In this document: piece by piece, positions 1 to 11,138 of the stretch
Layout of the letters: the number at the start of each line of letters is the position of its first letter
Numbering within the stretch: the stretch's first letter is position 1
Assembly: GCF_002008345.1 (NCBI RefSeq)
Contig: NZ_MRAE01000017.1
Location: 1 to 63,404, forward strand
Length of the DNA stretch: 63,404 nucleotides
From: Clostridium tepidum
GTDB taxonomy: Bacteria > Bacillota > Clostridia > Clostridiales > Clostridiaceae
Reading direction: 5' to 3'
The notes under the pieces: generated by a model
Told to the model about the DNA's origin: nothing
What the model saw: only the letters and a program-made list of their open reading frames with translations
Database searches by the model: none
Program-made: the position numbers and the translations under genes

Positions 1-54
1 ACTTAGTATAATAAATTATATATATTTTATGTAAATAAGAAAGGAGTTATTTTA

Positions 55-804
55 TTGATTAAATTTAAAAAAAATTACAATAAACTTTTTTTAAAATATG
101 TAAGAAAAGCTATAGATGACTATAATATGATATCTCCAAAAGATAAAATTGTTGTAGCTGTTTCTGGTGGCAAAGATAGTATATTCTTATTGTTTTGTCT
201 AAAATTAATACAATTAACAGCTTTTAAAGATATCCAAATAGTAGCTATTCATGTAGATCTAGGTTTGGATATGAATTTAGAACCATTAAAAAACTTTTGC
301 GAGAAAAATAATATAGAGTTAATAATAGAAAAAACTAATATTGCAAATGTTGTATTCAATGAAAGAAATGAAAAAAACCCCTGTTCTCTTTGTTCTAAAC
401 TAAGAAAAGGTTGTCTTGTCAGAGTTTCTAAGTCTATAGGTGCTACAAAAATAGCTCTTGGCCATAATTGTGATGATGTGATAGAAACTCTATTTATGAA
501 TGTTTTAAAAATAGGTAAATTTGGATCTTTTCATCCACATATAGATTATAAAGATAAATATGTACATATAATTAGACCTTTAATTTATTTAAGGGAAGAT
601 CTTATTAAAGATTTAGTAACAAAATATAATTTACCTGTAATTAAAAGTAATTGTCCTGAAGATAAAAAAACTACTAGAGAGGAAATGAAAAATTTAATGT
701 TTAAGCTAGAAGCAATTTATCCTGAAGCTATTGATAGACTTATGACCTCTCTATGTAATATAGATATGAAAAATCTTTGGCAACAAAGAAATAATCACTT
801 TTAA
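55..804 (+). CDS. TtcA-like PP-loop tRNA thiolase
   Basis: This 249-residue protein belongs to the TtcA/TtuA group of ATP-dependent sulfur-transfer enzymes, which adenylate a tRNA base and replace its oxygen with sulfur. Visible features are the PP-loop SGGKDS at residues 37-42, a CxxC at C110/C113, and C200. The 87-residue spacing from C113 to C200 matches the three-cysteine [4Fe-4S] ligand set of TtcA. The TTG start at 55 follows AAGGAG at 41-46 with an 8-nt spacer, and no better ATG is nearby. The gene stands alone and ends at a strong two-way terminator shared with groEL. The exact tRNA target (C32 or another base) cannot be read from sequence. Family assignment is firm; substrate is inference. 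Confidence 0.85.
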   Translation: MIKFKKNYNKLFLKYVRKAIDDYNMISPKDKIVVAVSGGKDSIFLLFCLKLIQLTAFKDIQIVAIHVDLGLDMNLEPLKNFCEKNNIELIIEKTNIANVVFNERNEKNPCSLCSKLRKGCLVRVSKSIGATKIALGHNCDDVIETLFMNVLKIGKFGSFHPHIDYKDKYVHIIRPLIYLREDLIKDLVTKYNLPVIKSNCPEDKKTTREEMKNLMFKLEAIYPEAIDRLMTSLCNIDMKNLWQQRNNHF

Positions 805-830
805 ATAAAAAAAATTATACTAAATTAAAT

Positions 831-868
831 AAAAATAAGAAACTCTATGCAAAGAGTTTCTTATTTTT
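831..868. terminator. Bidirectional terminator between ttcA-like gene and groEL
   Basis: A perfect 16-bp stem (831-846 with 853-868) closes a 6-nt loop. A-tracts and T-tracts flank it on both sides, so it can end both the rightward ttcA-like transcript and the leftward groESL transcript. Confidence 0.9.
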
Positions 869-874
869 ATTTTT

Positions 875-2503
<1,629 letters not shown>

Positions 2504-2528
2504 TCATACCTCCTAATAAAATATATAA

Positions 2529-2816
<288 letters not shown>

Positions 2817-2872
2817 TTAAACCCCTCCTTAAAATATTTTTTTATATTTTAAATAATCGCTATTTTTATTTG

Positions 2873-2899
2873 TTAGCACTCAATAATATTGAGTGCTAA
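2873..2899 (-). promoter_or_regulatory. CIRCE operator (HrcA binding site)
   Basis: A perfect TTAGCACTC-N9-GAGTGCTAA palindrome: left half 2873-2881, spacer 2882-2890, right half 2891-2899. It lies between the groESL promoter and groES, where HrcA binds to repress class I heat-shock genes. Confidence 0.98.
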
Positions 2900-2909
2900 T
2901 ACAATTATT

Positions 2910-2938
2910 ATAATAGGCAATAGCGTTTATAATATCAA
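2910..2938 (-). promoter_or_regulatory. groESL sigma-A promoter
   Basis: On the minus strand a -35 TTGATA (2933-2938) and -10 TATTAT (2910-2915) are separated by exactly 17 bp. Transcription would start just before the CIRCE palindrome, the usual arrangement. Confidence 0.8.
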
Positions 2939-3129
2939 ATTTGAAATAGGAATTTAATGGCCTAATTATAGCCATATTTTAAATTTATATTGCTATATAT
3001 CGAGATTTTGTTATTTTAGTATTATTTTCTATACTTCTCATACATTTGTATTATTATCACAAAAATATGTTTTTTATACTTCTTTTGGTATAAAATATAA
3101 ATATATATTTTTGCATAGGAGATTTTATT

Positions 3130-3774
3130 ATGATATTAAAAAACAAAGAATTTTTTACAGATATGTTAGTATCAATTATTTTAACCAATATTTTTTTAAT
3201 TATCTCCATTAAATTAACACTTAACTTTAAACTTTTGTATTATTGGGATATTAAAAATTTATCTATAATAGAAAATACAGATTTGAATTTAGAAGAAATA
3301 AAAGAAAATTTTAACTACCTTATTTATTATTTAAATTCTCATAAAAATATTACATTCTGTCTTCCTAACTTACCTTCGTCTAAAGAAGGAGTACTCCATT
3401 TTAAAGATGTTAAAAACATATTCAATTTTTTAGATAAATTTTTACTGGTAAATATTTTTGTTGCTATACCTTTTATATATTATAAATTAAAACTAGCTAA
3501 AAATGTTATATTTTTAAAATATTCTTCTGTTTTAAGTATTTTTGTTCCAATATTACTATTAATTCCACTAATTTTAAACTTTGAAAAGAATTTTATACTT
3601 TTTCATAAATTGTTTTTCTCTAATGATTATTGGCTATTTGATCCTAGCAAAGATCCTATTATAAATCTATTACCTGAAACTTTCTTTTTTCATTCTGCCT
3701 TACTTATACTATTTTTGATACTATTTTTTTCTTTAATTTGCTATATATTTTATAAAAATCTAAGAAACTTATAA
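3130..3774 (+). CDS. Lit-like lipoprotein intramolecular transacylase (DUF1461/TIGR01906)
   Basis: This is a 214-residue membrane protein with about four hydrophobic segments: residues 10-30, 105-120, 130-150 and 185-208. Two segments match the TIGR01906/DUF1461 pattern: EGVLHFKDVK (residues 86-95) and the stretch from FHKLFF (158-163) to LPETFFFH. The family includes Lit, which moves an acyl chain within the N-terminal lipid-modified cysteine of lipoproteins and makes a lyso-form. H90 and H159 are candidates for the two conserved Lit histidines. An ATG follows GGAG at 3118-3121. It is transcribed alone, divergently from groESL. Family assignment comes from memory of the pattern; the Lit activity is inferred. 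Confidence 0.7.
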   Translation: MILKNKEFFTDMLVSIILTNIFLIISIKLTLNFKLLYYWDIKNLSIIENTDLNLEEIKENFNYLIYYLNSHKNITFCLPNLPSSKEGVLHFKDVKNIFNFLDKFLLVNIFVAIPFIYYKLKLAKNVIFLKYSSVLSIFVPILLLIPLILNFEKNFILFHKLFFSNDYWLFDPSKDPIINLLPETFFFHSALLILFLILFFSLICYIFYKNLRNL

Positions 3775-3938
3775 TTATAATATATTTACTTATCAACTTA
3801 GTTTTTAAAACCGATTACATATAATTTATAAGAATTTAAATAAAATTATAATATCTTATTATTAAAAAATTTTCACTTTAATAAACACATATATACTTTT
3901 AAAACTAAAGCTAATATACATTTTAAATTATAATTTTT

Positions 3939-4661
3939 TTATATTTTCTCTATTTTTTTTATTATTTTTTCACCTTTTAACACTCCTATTATAAATAGCA
4001 AAGATGATATGACACTTACTATTATCAAAACACTTTTATTTCCACTGTGAATGTTAGCTCCAAAATAAGCTGAAACCAAAACCCCAGGTATTCTACCAAG
4101 TGTTGATAAAATTAAAAAATCTTTAAATTTAATATCTGATATACCACATATATATCCCAAAGCATCTTTTGGTATTCCTGGTATTAAATATAATAAAAAG
4201 ACTATTAACTTACCACTTCCTATATTTAATAATCTATCAAAAAACTTTAAATCTTTTTTAGAAATTATTTTATGAACCAAAGGCCTACCATAAATATGAG
4301 CTAATGAAAATACAAAAATACTTCCCAAGCTAATTCCTATAAGAGAATATATACTTCCAAACAAAGTTCCATATATATATCCCCCGGATATTTGTATTAC
4401 TTCTCCTGGTATAAAGAAAGCCACAACTTGAATTATTTGAAATAGAAAAAATATGATAATACCACAATTACCATAAGATAATATAATATTTTTAATGTTT
4501 TTAGGATCTTTTAATGCTGTAAAATTCTTATAATATATATATCCTATAAAAATCATAAACAAGAAAAATAAAAATAGTACTATACTTACTTTGTTCTCAA
4601 TTAATAATTTTTTAATAATATTTATAGAATTTTTTATATATTTTTTTATACTTTTCAGCAT
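3939..4661 (-). CDS. TVP38/TMEM64 (VTT/SNARE-associated) membrane protein
   Basis: This is a 240-residue polytopic membrane protein of the TVP38/TMEM64 family, related to DedA. Diagnostic parts are FFIPGEVIQISGGYIYGTLFGS around residues 87-108 followed by GISLGS, and the later GIPKDALGYICG turn (about 162-173). These are the re-entrant glycine/proline segments of the VTT domain. Family members are linked to lipid movement across membranes, but no specific role can be assigned here. The ATG at 4661 is followed by a basic N-terminus (MLKSIKKYIKNS). It is a single gene. Confidence 0.88.
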   Translation of the reverse strand: MLKSIKKYIKNSINIIKKLLIENKVSIVLFLFFLFMIFIGYIYYKNFTALKDPKNIKNIILSYGNCGIIIFFLFQIIQVVAFFIPGEVIQISGGYIYGTLFGSIYSLIGISLGSIFVFSLAHIYGRPLVHKIISKKDLKFFDRLLNIGSGKLIVFLLYLIPGIPKDALGYICGISDIKFKDFLILSTLGRIPGVLVSAYFGANIHSGNKSVLIIVSVISSLLFIIGVLKGEKIIKKIEKI

Positions 4662-4962
4662 AATTTTTCCCCTTTATTTATTAAATATCATTTATATAAA
4701 TAATATCGTATTTTTTTATTTAAGGATTAATAATTTATAAATTTCATTCATTCTTCAAATTTTAAAAAATTGTAGTAAAATATATTAAATTATAGAAAAA
4801 TAATATATAAATATTCAATAAATTTTTTGTAACTTTACTAAAAACTAATTCATAATTAAATATATATACTTGATAAGATATGTATATTTATGAATGATTT
4901 TATATATTATTAAAATTATCATAAGACCTCTTAATTATATTATAAATTATTTTCAAATAAAT
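4662..4962. other. AT-rich intergenic region, no gene seen
   Basis: About 300 bp between the TVP38 gene start and the hydrogenase terminator. A short AT-rich inverted repeat is present near 4860-4890. No coding pattern or RNA motif was recognised. Confidence 0.5.
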
Positions 4963-5004
4963 ATAGCTATAAAAATAAATTTAATACTTTATTTTTATAG
5001 CTAT
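4963..5004 (-). terminator. Terminator of the hydrogenase-like gene
   Basis: A perfect 17-bp stem (4963-4979 with 4988-5004) closes an 8-nt loop just beyond the stop of the hydrogenase-like gene. The stem includes A/T tracts. Confidence 0.85.
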
Positions 5005-5039
5005 CTATTTGTTAAAACTATTTATTTTTTTAATTCACA

Positions 5040-6533
5040 TTATTTATGTTTATGCATATTTACTTTTTCAAAATTTTCTACTTTTCTATTTGATATAGCA
5101 TTTTCACTATCAGATTCTTTACTAAATTTAATTAATTGGCCTTTAGCTTTCATAAGAGAAGTCATAGTAGCTGGTCCTCCGATACATCCACCTTCACACA
5201 TCATTCCCTCTACAAAGTTAAATGGAATTTTCCCTGCCTTTGCTAACATAAGAGTTTTCTTTATTTCATCCTTACCACTAACTTTAGTTGGATTAAACTT
5301 TATGTCTATTTCTTTAGAATCAATAAAATTTTGTATTGCGGCTGTAACTCCTCCACTTTGAGCAAAACCTCTTCCGAAAGTTGAAGCATCTTGAACTTGC
5401 TCCTCTTCACAATCAGAAGGATCTATTTGTAGTGCACCTAAAAGAGCTGCTATTTCTTCAAATGTCATAACATAATCTACAGCATCTTTTAATTCATCTC
5501 TTAAAACTTCACTTTTTTTAGCAGTGCAAGGTCCTATAAATACTACATAAGAATCTTTATCCATTTCTTTTATCATTCTTCCTGTAGCTATCATCGGAGA
5601 TACTGTTGTAGATATATTTTCTGATAAATCTTTAAATTGATTTTCTATATAATTAACAAATCCTGGACAACAAGATGTTGTCATGCATTTTTGTCCTTCT
5701 TCAATTCTTTCTATAAACTCTTTAGACTCACTAACTACTACTGCATCTGCTCCACAAGCGGCTTCCACCATATCTTTAAACCCTGCTTTTATTAATGCAT
5801 TTTTTACTTGTCCAACTTTTACAAGTGGTCCAAATTGCCCTGTAATAGCTGGAGCTACCACCGCATATACTTTTTTCTTTTGTTTTAATAATTTAGCTAT
5901 ATTAACTATATAACTCTTGTCTGAAATAGCTCCAAATGGGCAAGCTGCCATACAGGCTCCACAATTAATACAATTTTCCTTTTCTATCATAGCTCTTTTA
6001 TCATCTGGGTTTATTTCTAAAGCTCCTGTAGGACATACTTTTTTGCACGGTCTCATAACTTCTACTATAGCATTATAAGGACATACTTTTTTACATAGTC
6101 CACATTCTCTACATTTATTTTGGTCTATATAAGATTTACCATTTATTCTAACCATAGCTTTAGCCGAACAAACTTCCATACATTTATGTTGTATACATCC
6201 TCTACAAGCTTCTGTTACTCTAAATCTATTTAAAGGACATTGATCACATGCAGAAGCTATTACATATATTATCTGATCATCATCATTTAAACTCTCCAAT
6301 TCATTAGTTAAATTGTCATCCGGTTTAAATCCAGCTGCTAACTGAGCTCTTTCATATACCACTGTTCTCTCTCTATAGACACAACATCTATATTCTGCTT
6401 GTTTTTCATTTAATATTTTATAAGGTATTTTTAACATTTCTAACTTATCAATTTTGTCTTCAATAGCTAACTGTGCGACCTCTTTTAAAACTAAATATTT
6501 TATTTTTTTTAGTTCTGTTTCAAACTTTAACAT
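5040..6533 (-). CDS. Group-B-like monomeric [FeFe] hydrogenase
   Basis: This 497-residue iron-sulfur protein has an N-terminal helical region with extra cysteines (C50, C51, C96, C99). Ferredoxin-type clusters follow at about residues 110-123, 141-167 and 188-198. The C-terminal half is an H-cluster domain. The three hydrogenase signatures are present as TSCCP (286-290), GPCTAKKSE (334-342) and EGMMCEGGCIGG (442-453), so all cysteines expected to bind the H-cluster and the proton-transfer cysteine are kept. L3 differs from the classical MACPGGC form and TSCCP is followed by GF instead of AW. This resembles group B (CpIII-like) enzymes. It is a single gene with its own terminator. Whether it evolves H2, takes it up or senses it cannot be decided here. 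Confidence 0.85.
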   Translation of the reverse strand: MLKFETELKKIKYLVLKEVAQLAIEDKIDKLEMLKIPYKILNEKQAEYRCCVYRERTVVYERAQLAAGFKPDDNLTNELESLNDDDQIIYVIASACDQCPLNRFRVTEACRGCIQHKCMEVCSAKAMVRINGKSYIDQNKCRECGLCKKVCPYNAIVEVMRPCKKVCPTGALEINPDDKRAMIEKENCINCGACMAACPFGAISDKSYIVNIAKLLKQKKKVYAVVAPAITGQFGPLVKVGQVKNALIKAGFKDMVEAACGADAVVVSESKEFIERIEEGQKCMTTSCCPGFVNYIENQFKDLSENISTTVSPMIATGRMIKEMDKDSYVVFIGPCTAKKSEVLRDELKDAVDYVMTFEEIAALLGALQIDPSDCEEEQVQDASTFGRGFAQSGGVTAAIQNFIDSKEIDIKFNPTKVSGKDEIKKTLMLAKAGKIPFNFVEGMMCEGGCIGGPATMTSLMKAKGQLIKFSKESDSENAISNRKVENFEKVNMHKHK

Positions 6534-6705
6534 TAAGCATCCTCCATATTTTGAAATTTTAAATTAAATGTTATTTTGTAATTTATGCGCATATTTTATA
6601 TATGTAAAATTTATAAAAAACTAAAAATTCCAACCATATAAATTATATCAAAAATTTTGATTTATTTTAATATAATATTACTTCCTGCACTTCAATTTAT
6701 TAATA

Positions 6706-7620
6706 TTATTTTTGATCCACATCAATTTTATTTTCTCTTGCATAATAAAACAAATATTGTTGAGCAAAACCTGATAAATTTCCAAACTTTTCTCTTCCAA
6801 AGTCTCTTATTTTTTTTAAGGATACATCAGGAGCTAAATAAAAATATTGCATAGCTCTCTTAACCCAAACATCTACTGGAAATGCAGAATATTTTCCCAT
6901 AGAAAATAACATAACACAATCTGCTACCTTTGCTCCTACACCACTATAATTTTGTAACATTTTATGACATATATCATCTGATTGATCCTTTATCCATAAC
7001 ATATCATATTCTTTTTCATAATCATCACATTTTTTAGAATTCTTATATATTTTATTTACAGTATCTTTTATATATTTACCTCTAAAACCTACACCACATG
7101 CTTTTAATTCCTCTTCTGTTGCATCTTTAATTTGGTCTACTGTAGGAAAACTATAATATACATTTCCTTTATATTCTATAGGATTTCCCCATTTCTCACT
7201 TATATTTTTTATAGCTTTTTTAATCATCGGTATTCTATTATTTGCAGAAATTATAAACGACACTATAATTTCAAATGGATCTTGCTTTAAAAGTCTTATT
7301 CCATGTCCAAATTCAACAGATTTAGCTAATATATCATCCTTACTCAATATACTCTTTATTTCACTATAATCTCTATATAAATCAAAATATTCTACCCAAA
7401 TATTTTTGAAATCCTCTTCTGTAGCATTATATAATATTACATCATTATTTACTTTTTCTACTTCTATAACCTTGCCATATGCTACACCTATATAAGAGTT
7501 TTCTTTCGCTTTGTACCATCTAAAGCATTGACCACATTCAAAAATATGAGGTAATTCAAAATTTCTTACATCTTTGATAATTATACAATTATTACAATTT
7601 TCTATATAATTAAAATCCAT
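6706..7620 (-). CDS. 8-oxoguanine DNA glycosylase/AP lyase (OGG family)
   Basis: This enzyme excises oxidised guanine from DNA by base excision. It has the OGG N-terminal domain with CGQCFRW. The HhH-GPD fold follows, with GVGAKVADCVM and PVDVWVKR containing the catalytic lysine (K231) and aspartate (D250) in the numbering used here. The upstream ATG at 7627-7629 directly abuts the AAGGA ribosome binding site (7630-7634). The ATG at 7618-7620 has a 9-nt spacer, so I place the start at 7620 (304 residues). It is a single gene. Oxidative DNA repair suits an anaerobe exposed to air. Confidence 0.93.
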   Translation of the reverse strand: MDFNYIENCNNCIIIKDVRNFELPHIFECGQCFRWYKAKENSYIGVAYGKVIEVEKVNNDVILYNATEEDFKNIWVEYFDLYRDYSEIKSILSKDDILAKSVEFGHGIRLLKQDPFEIIVSFIISANNRIPMIKKAIKNISEKWGNPIEYKGNVYYSFPTVDQIKDATEEELKACGVGFRGKYIKDTVNKIYKNSKKCDDYEKEYDMLWIKDQSDDICHKMLQNYSGVGAKVADCVMLFSMGKYSAFPVDVWVKRAMQYFYLAPDVSLKKIRDFGREKFGNLSGFAQQYLFYYARENKIDVDQK

Positions 7621-7795
7621 ATAAATCATTCCTTATAAATATATTTTTATCTTCCAAACTTAGTATACACTAAAACTTAAAAATAAATAAGCTATACTTT
7701 AAATATAAAGCATAGCTTATAGATTATAATTAATTATTTATGTTAATTAATACTTATTGTAATATAATATTGTTTATAATTTAAATATTCATCTA

Positions 7796-7894
7796 TCATT
7801 TTAGTAATTTTTTAACTACTCCTATACCTCATGCAACTATAGCAACACCTAGTACTGCATATACATCTACAAATCCTCCTATCTCTATAGTAAC
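7796..7894 (-). pseudogene. Remnant of a small membrane-segment ORF
   Basis: Read leftward, this gives a 32-codon fragment containing GGFVDVYAVLGVAIVA followed by an in-frame TGA (7829-7831), then GIGVVKKLLK and a stop. It has no start codon or ribosome binding site. The hydrophobic, Gly/Val-rich sequence with a basic end looks like the C-terminus of a small membrane protein. I do not recognise the family. Confidence 0.35.
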
Positions 7895-8052
7895 TTAACT
7901 ACTATACATCTACTTTTGTACTTTTTACTCTTTATTCTGTAGATGTTATAAATGAATTGGGAAAAGTACTAAAAGATATTAAAAATATAAATAAGACCCC
8001 CTTTAATAGTTAATGAAGAGAGCCCTTTAAAAATATTTAGCTTTAATATTGT

Positions 8053-8070
8053 TTGTTAATACAATAACAA
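8053..8070. promoter_or_regulatory. Rex-like operator
   Basis: The 18-mer TTGTTAATACAATAACAA matches the clostridial Rex consensus TTGTTAA-N4-TTAACAA at 13 of 14 specified positions. It lies 35 bp beyond the 3' end of rex itself, next to the decayed fragments at 7796-8010, so its present target is unclear. A chance match in AT-rich DNA is possible. Confidence 0.45.
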
Positions 8071-8104
8071 ATCCAACCTAAAAACAAATAAATTTTAATA
8101 GTTT

Positions 8105-8737
8105 TTAGTTATCCTTATTTATTAAACAAGTCAATGTTAGAAGACTATCACTTAAATGTACATTTTCTACTACTACATCTTCTGGAACTGCCAAATCTAT
8201 AGGAGCAAAATTCCATATACCTTTTATATCATTCTTAACAAGAATATTGGCTACCTTTTGAGCATTATCATGAGGCACACATATTATTCCTATATCTATG
8301 TTATTCTTCCCTAAATAATCAGATAAATAATCAATATCTAATATTTCAATATCTCTTATTTTTAATCCTATTAATTTAGGGTTTGTATCAAACATAGCTT
8401 TTATATTAAATCCTAACTTAGAAAATCTAGTGTAATTTGCTAACGCTTGCCCTATGTTCCCTGCTCCAATAATTATAACATTATAAGGATTGTTTAACCC
8501 TAATATATTGCTTATTTGATGATGTAATTCACTAACATTATACCCATATCCTTGTTGTCCAAAATCCCCAAAACAATTTAAATCTTGGCGTATTTGAGAT
8601 GCAGTAAATCCTATTCTTTCACTTAATTCTTTTGAAGATATTCTGTCTACATCGTTTTTTAATAATTCATATAAATATCTATGATATTTAGGTAATCTTC
8701 TTATAACTGCCATTGAAATATTTTTTTTCTTATCCAT
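8105..8737 (-). CDS. rex: Redox-sensing transcriptional repressor Rex
   Basis: Rex binds DNA when NADH/NAD+ is low and controls fermentation and hydrogen genes in clostridia. This 210-residue protein has a winged-helix N-terminus (VIRRLPKYHRYLYEL, then the recognition helix region TASQIRQDLNCFG, residues 45-57). A Rossmann NAD(H) domain follows with GAGNIG at 91-96. The start follows GAGGTG upstream of ATG 8737. It is divergent from the ABC-F gene, a pairing that recalls the Bacillus ydi cluster. A Rex-like operator lies just beyond its stop. Confidence 0.97.
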   Translation of the reverse strand: MDKKKNISMAVIRRLPKYHRYLYELLKNDVDRISSKELSERIGFTASQIRQDLNCFGDFGQQGYGYNVSELHHQISNILGLNNPYNVIIIGAGNIGQALANYTRFSKLGFNIKAMFDTNPKLIGLKIRDIEILDIDYLSDYLGKNNIDIGIICVPHDNAQKVANILVKNDIKGIWNFAPIDLAVPEDVVVENVHLSDSLLTLTCLINKDN

Positions 8738-8936
8738 ATTACACCTCTTAATATCATATTTTTACTAATATTATTACCTATATTGTATCATATAATCAAA
8801 CATTATACACTAAAATTGCTGAATACTATAGTAATATATTATATTATTGAAGTAAAAAAATCAAATCCATATATATAATACTACAAAAAAAACATAATAC
8901 ATAGTAAAATAGTACTTATTAAGGATGGTGAAATTA

Positions 8937-10859
8937 ATGGTTGTATTAAGTTGTAAAAATATTTCAAAATCTTATGGTGTTAATTTAATTTTAGATAATT
9001 TAACTTTTAATATAAATGAAAATGATAAAGTTGGCCTAATAGGTCCTAATGGTGCTGGTAAATCCACATTATTTAAAATTCTTACTTCTTCTTTAGAACA
9101 AGATAGTGGTGATATCTTTATAGATAAATCTAAATCTTTAGGATATCTTGCTCAACATCTTTCCTTGGATTCCAATAAAACGATATATGAAGAGGTATTA
9201 AATGTTTTTCGTGATCTTATAAAAATGGAAGAAAAACTAACTAAATTAGAAAAATTAATGAATGAACCCTATGACGAAAACAATAAAAATTATCATAATA
9301 AAATCATAAAAGATTATACTACTTATACAGATTTATATATAAATAGAGGTGGCTATACCTATAAAGGTGAAATTCATAGAGTATTAAGAGGCTTAAGTTT
9401 TGAAGAAGAAGATTTTAATAAAAAAATAAATATATTAAGTGGTGGACAAAAAACTAGAGTAGCACTTTGTAAGCTTTTGCTTCAAAATCCCGATATACTA
9501 CTTCTAGATGAGCCTACAAATCATTTAGATTTAACAGCTATAAATTGGTTAGAAGAATATTTAAAAGCTTATAAAGGCACCGTATTAATCATATCTCATG
9601 ACAGATACTTTTTAGATGAGATTACTAACCAAACCTTCGAACTTATAAATGGTCATATAAACTGCTATAATGGTAATTATTCTAAGTTTATAGAACTTAG
9701 AAAAAAAGAATATGAAGTAAAATTAAAAGCATATAATCTTCAACAATCTGAAATAAAAAGACAAGAAAAAATAATAGAAAAATACAGGTCATTCAATAGA
9801 GAAAAAAGTATAAAAGCGGCTGAAAGCAGACAAAAACAACTAGATAAAATTGAAAGAATAGATGCACCAGATAAATTACCTAAACCCGTAAAAATAAGTT
9901 TTGAAACTCAAATTAAAAGTGGAAATGATATACTGCACATAGAGAATCTCAGCAAAAGTTATGGAGATATGACCTTATTTACTAACGTAGAAATGGATAT
10001 AAAAAGAGGAGAAAAAATTGCTTTAATTGGGGATAATGGTAGAGGTAAAACCACATTATTTAAAATAATAATGGATAAAATCAAAAGTAACTCTGGAACA
10101 AAATATATAGGTAAAAATGTATTTATTGGATATTATGATCAAGAGCAATCTGATTTAAATGAGTACAATACTGTTTTAGATGAAGTTTGGGATCAGTTTC
10201 CCGAAATGACTACTACAGAAATTAGAAATGCTTTAGCTGCATTTTTATTTACTGGAGATGATGTGTTTAAGGAAATATCCCAACTTAGTGGTGGAGAAAA
10301 ATGCAAAGTTAACCTATTAAAACTAATGCTTTCTAAAGCCAACTTTCTTCTTTTAGATGAACCTACTAACCATTTAGATATAATGTCTCGTGAAGCTTTA
10401 GAAGATGCCTTATTAAACTACGATGGTACAGTTTTAGTTATATCCCATGACAGATATTTTCTAAATAAGGTTGTAGGAAAAATCTATGAACTAAATATAG
10501 ATGGTATAAAAGAATATTTAGGTAACTATGATTATTATATCCACAAAAAAATTAATCCTAATAGATTTGACTATGGAGCTATAACTCGTGAAAATTCAAA
10601 AACTAAAACTCAAATACATCAAGAAAGAAAAAAGAAAAAGGAAAAAGAAAAAAAATTAAAACAAGAAAAGCTTAAAATAAAAAATTTAGAAGATAAAATA
10701 ACATCTTTAGAAGAAGAAATAAATTCCCTTCAAGAACAACTTTGTCTTGAAGAAATATATTCAGATTCTGTTAAAAGTGAAAAAATTAATAAAGATATAA
10801 TAGCTAAACAAAAATTAATAGAGGAACTTTATTCTGAATGGGAAAATTTTATGGAATAA
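8937..10859 (+). CDS. ABC-F translation factor (YdiF-like)
   Basis: ABC-F proteins lack membrane domains and act on the ribosome. This one has two ATPase cassettes: GPNGAGKST, LSGGQKTRVAL and LLLDEPTNHLDL in the first, then GDNGRGKTT, LSGGEKCKVNL and LLLDEPTNHLDI in the second. A charged linker separates them and a Lys/Glu-rich coiled coil follows at the C-terminus. The 640-residue length is close to B. subtilis YdiF. An in-frame ATG at 8925 sits inside the AAGGATGGTG ribosome binding site, so the ATG at 8937 is the better start. A housekeeping or antibiotic-protection role cannot be told apart from sequence. Confidence 0.93.
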   Translation: MVVLSCKNISKSYGVNLILDNLTFNINENDKVGLIGPNGAGKSTLFKILTSSLEQDSGDIFIDKSKSLGYLAQHLSLDSNKTIYEEVLNVFRDLIKMEEKLTKLEKLMNEPYDENNKNYHNKIIKDYTTYTDLYINRGGYTYKGEIHRVLRGLSFEEEDFNKKINILSGGQKTRVALCKLLLQNPDILLLDEPTNHLDLTAINWLEEYLKAYKGTVLIISHDRYFLDEITNQTFELINGHINCYNGNYSKFIELRKKEYEVKLKAYNLQQSEIKRQEKIIEKYRSFNREKSIKAAESRQKQLDKIERIDAPDKLPKPVKISFETQIKSGNDILHIENLSKSYGDMTLFTNVEMDIKRGEKIALIGDNGRGKTTLFKIIMDKIKSNSGTKYIGKNVFIGYYDQEQSDLNEYNTVLDEVWDQFPEMTTTEIRNALAAFLFTGDDVFKEISQLSGGEKCKVNLLKLMLSKANFLLLDEPTNHLDIMSREALEDALLNYDGTVLVISHDRYFLNKVVGKIYELNIDGIKEYLGNYDYYIHKKINPNRFDYGAITRENSKTKTQIHQERKKKKEKEKKLKQEKLKIKNLEDKITSLEEEINSLQEQLCLEEIYSDSVKSEKINKDIIAKQKLIEELYSEWENFME

Positions 10860-10959
10860 TGTACAAAAACAATAAAGCCTAAGTTTATAAAGTTAATTTT
10901 TACAATTAATTTATTTTGATCATATTAAAAGTTTCCTACTAATAAATCTCTTACTTCTT

Positions 10960-10998
10960 TTATTTAAACTCCTTACACTATATGAGGAGTTTAAATAA
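10960..10998. repeat. Inverted repeat downstream of the ABC-F gene
   Basis: A perfect 14-bp stem (10960-10973 with 10985-10998) closes an 11-nt loop. There is no long T-tract on the plus strand, so it is a weak terminator candidate for the ABC-F gene or an RNA-stability hairpin. Confidence 0.5.
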
Positions 10999-11138
10999 TT
11001 ATTAACATCATCAAAATTTAAAATTTATCATATCGATACGTATATTTTTTGTTATCTATCTTAAATAAAAAATATTTCAATATAATCTATTATATCTTTA
11101 CTTAATTATAAATTTAATATATTGTTTTGATATTAAAT

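Larger units (their letters stand above)
7621..8104. other. 484-bp non-coding stretch with decayed coding remnants
   Basis: This holds a hairpin (stem 7687-7695 with 7712-7720, inner stem 7697-7701 with 7706-7710) that could end a leftward transcript. It also holds a leftward gene fragment at 7796-7894 and a rightward coding-like fragment around 7930-8010 that ends in TAA. A Rex-like operator lies at 8053-8070. The GC content and codon look suggest a former gene or genes worn down by mutation. Confidence 0.5.
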
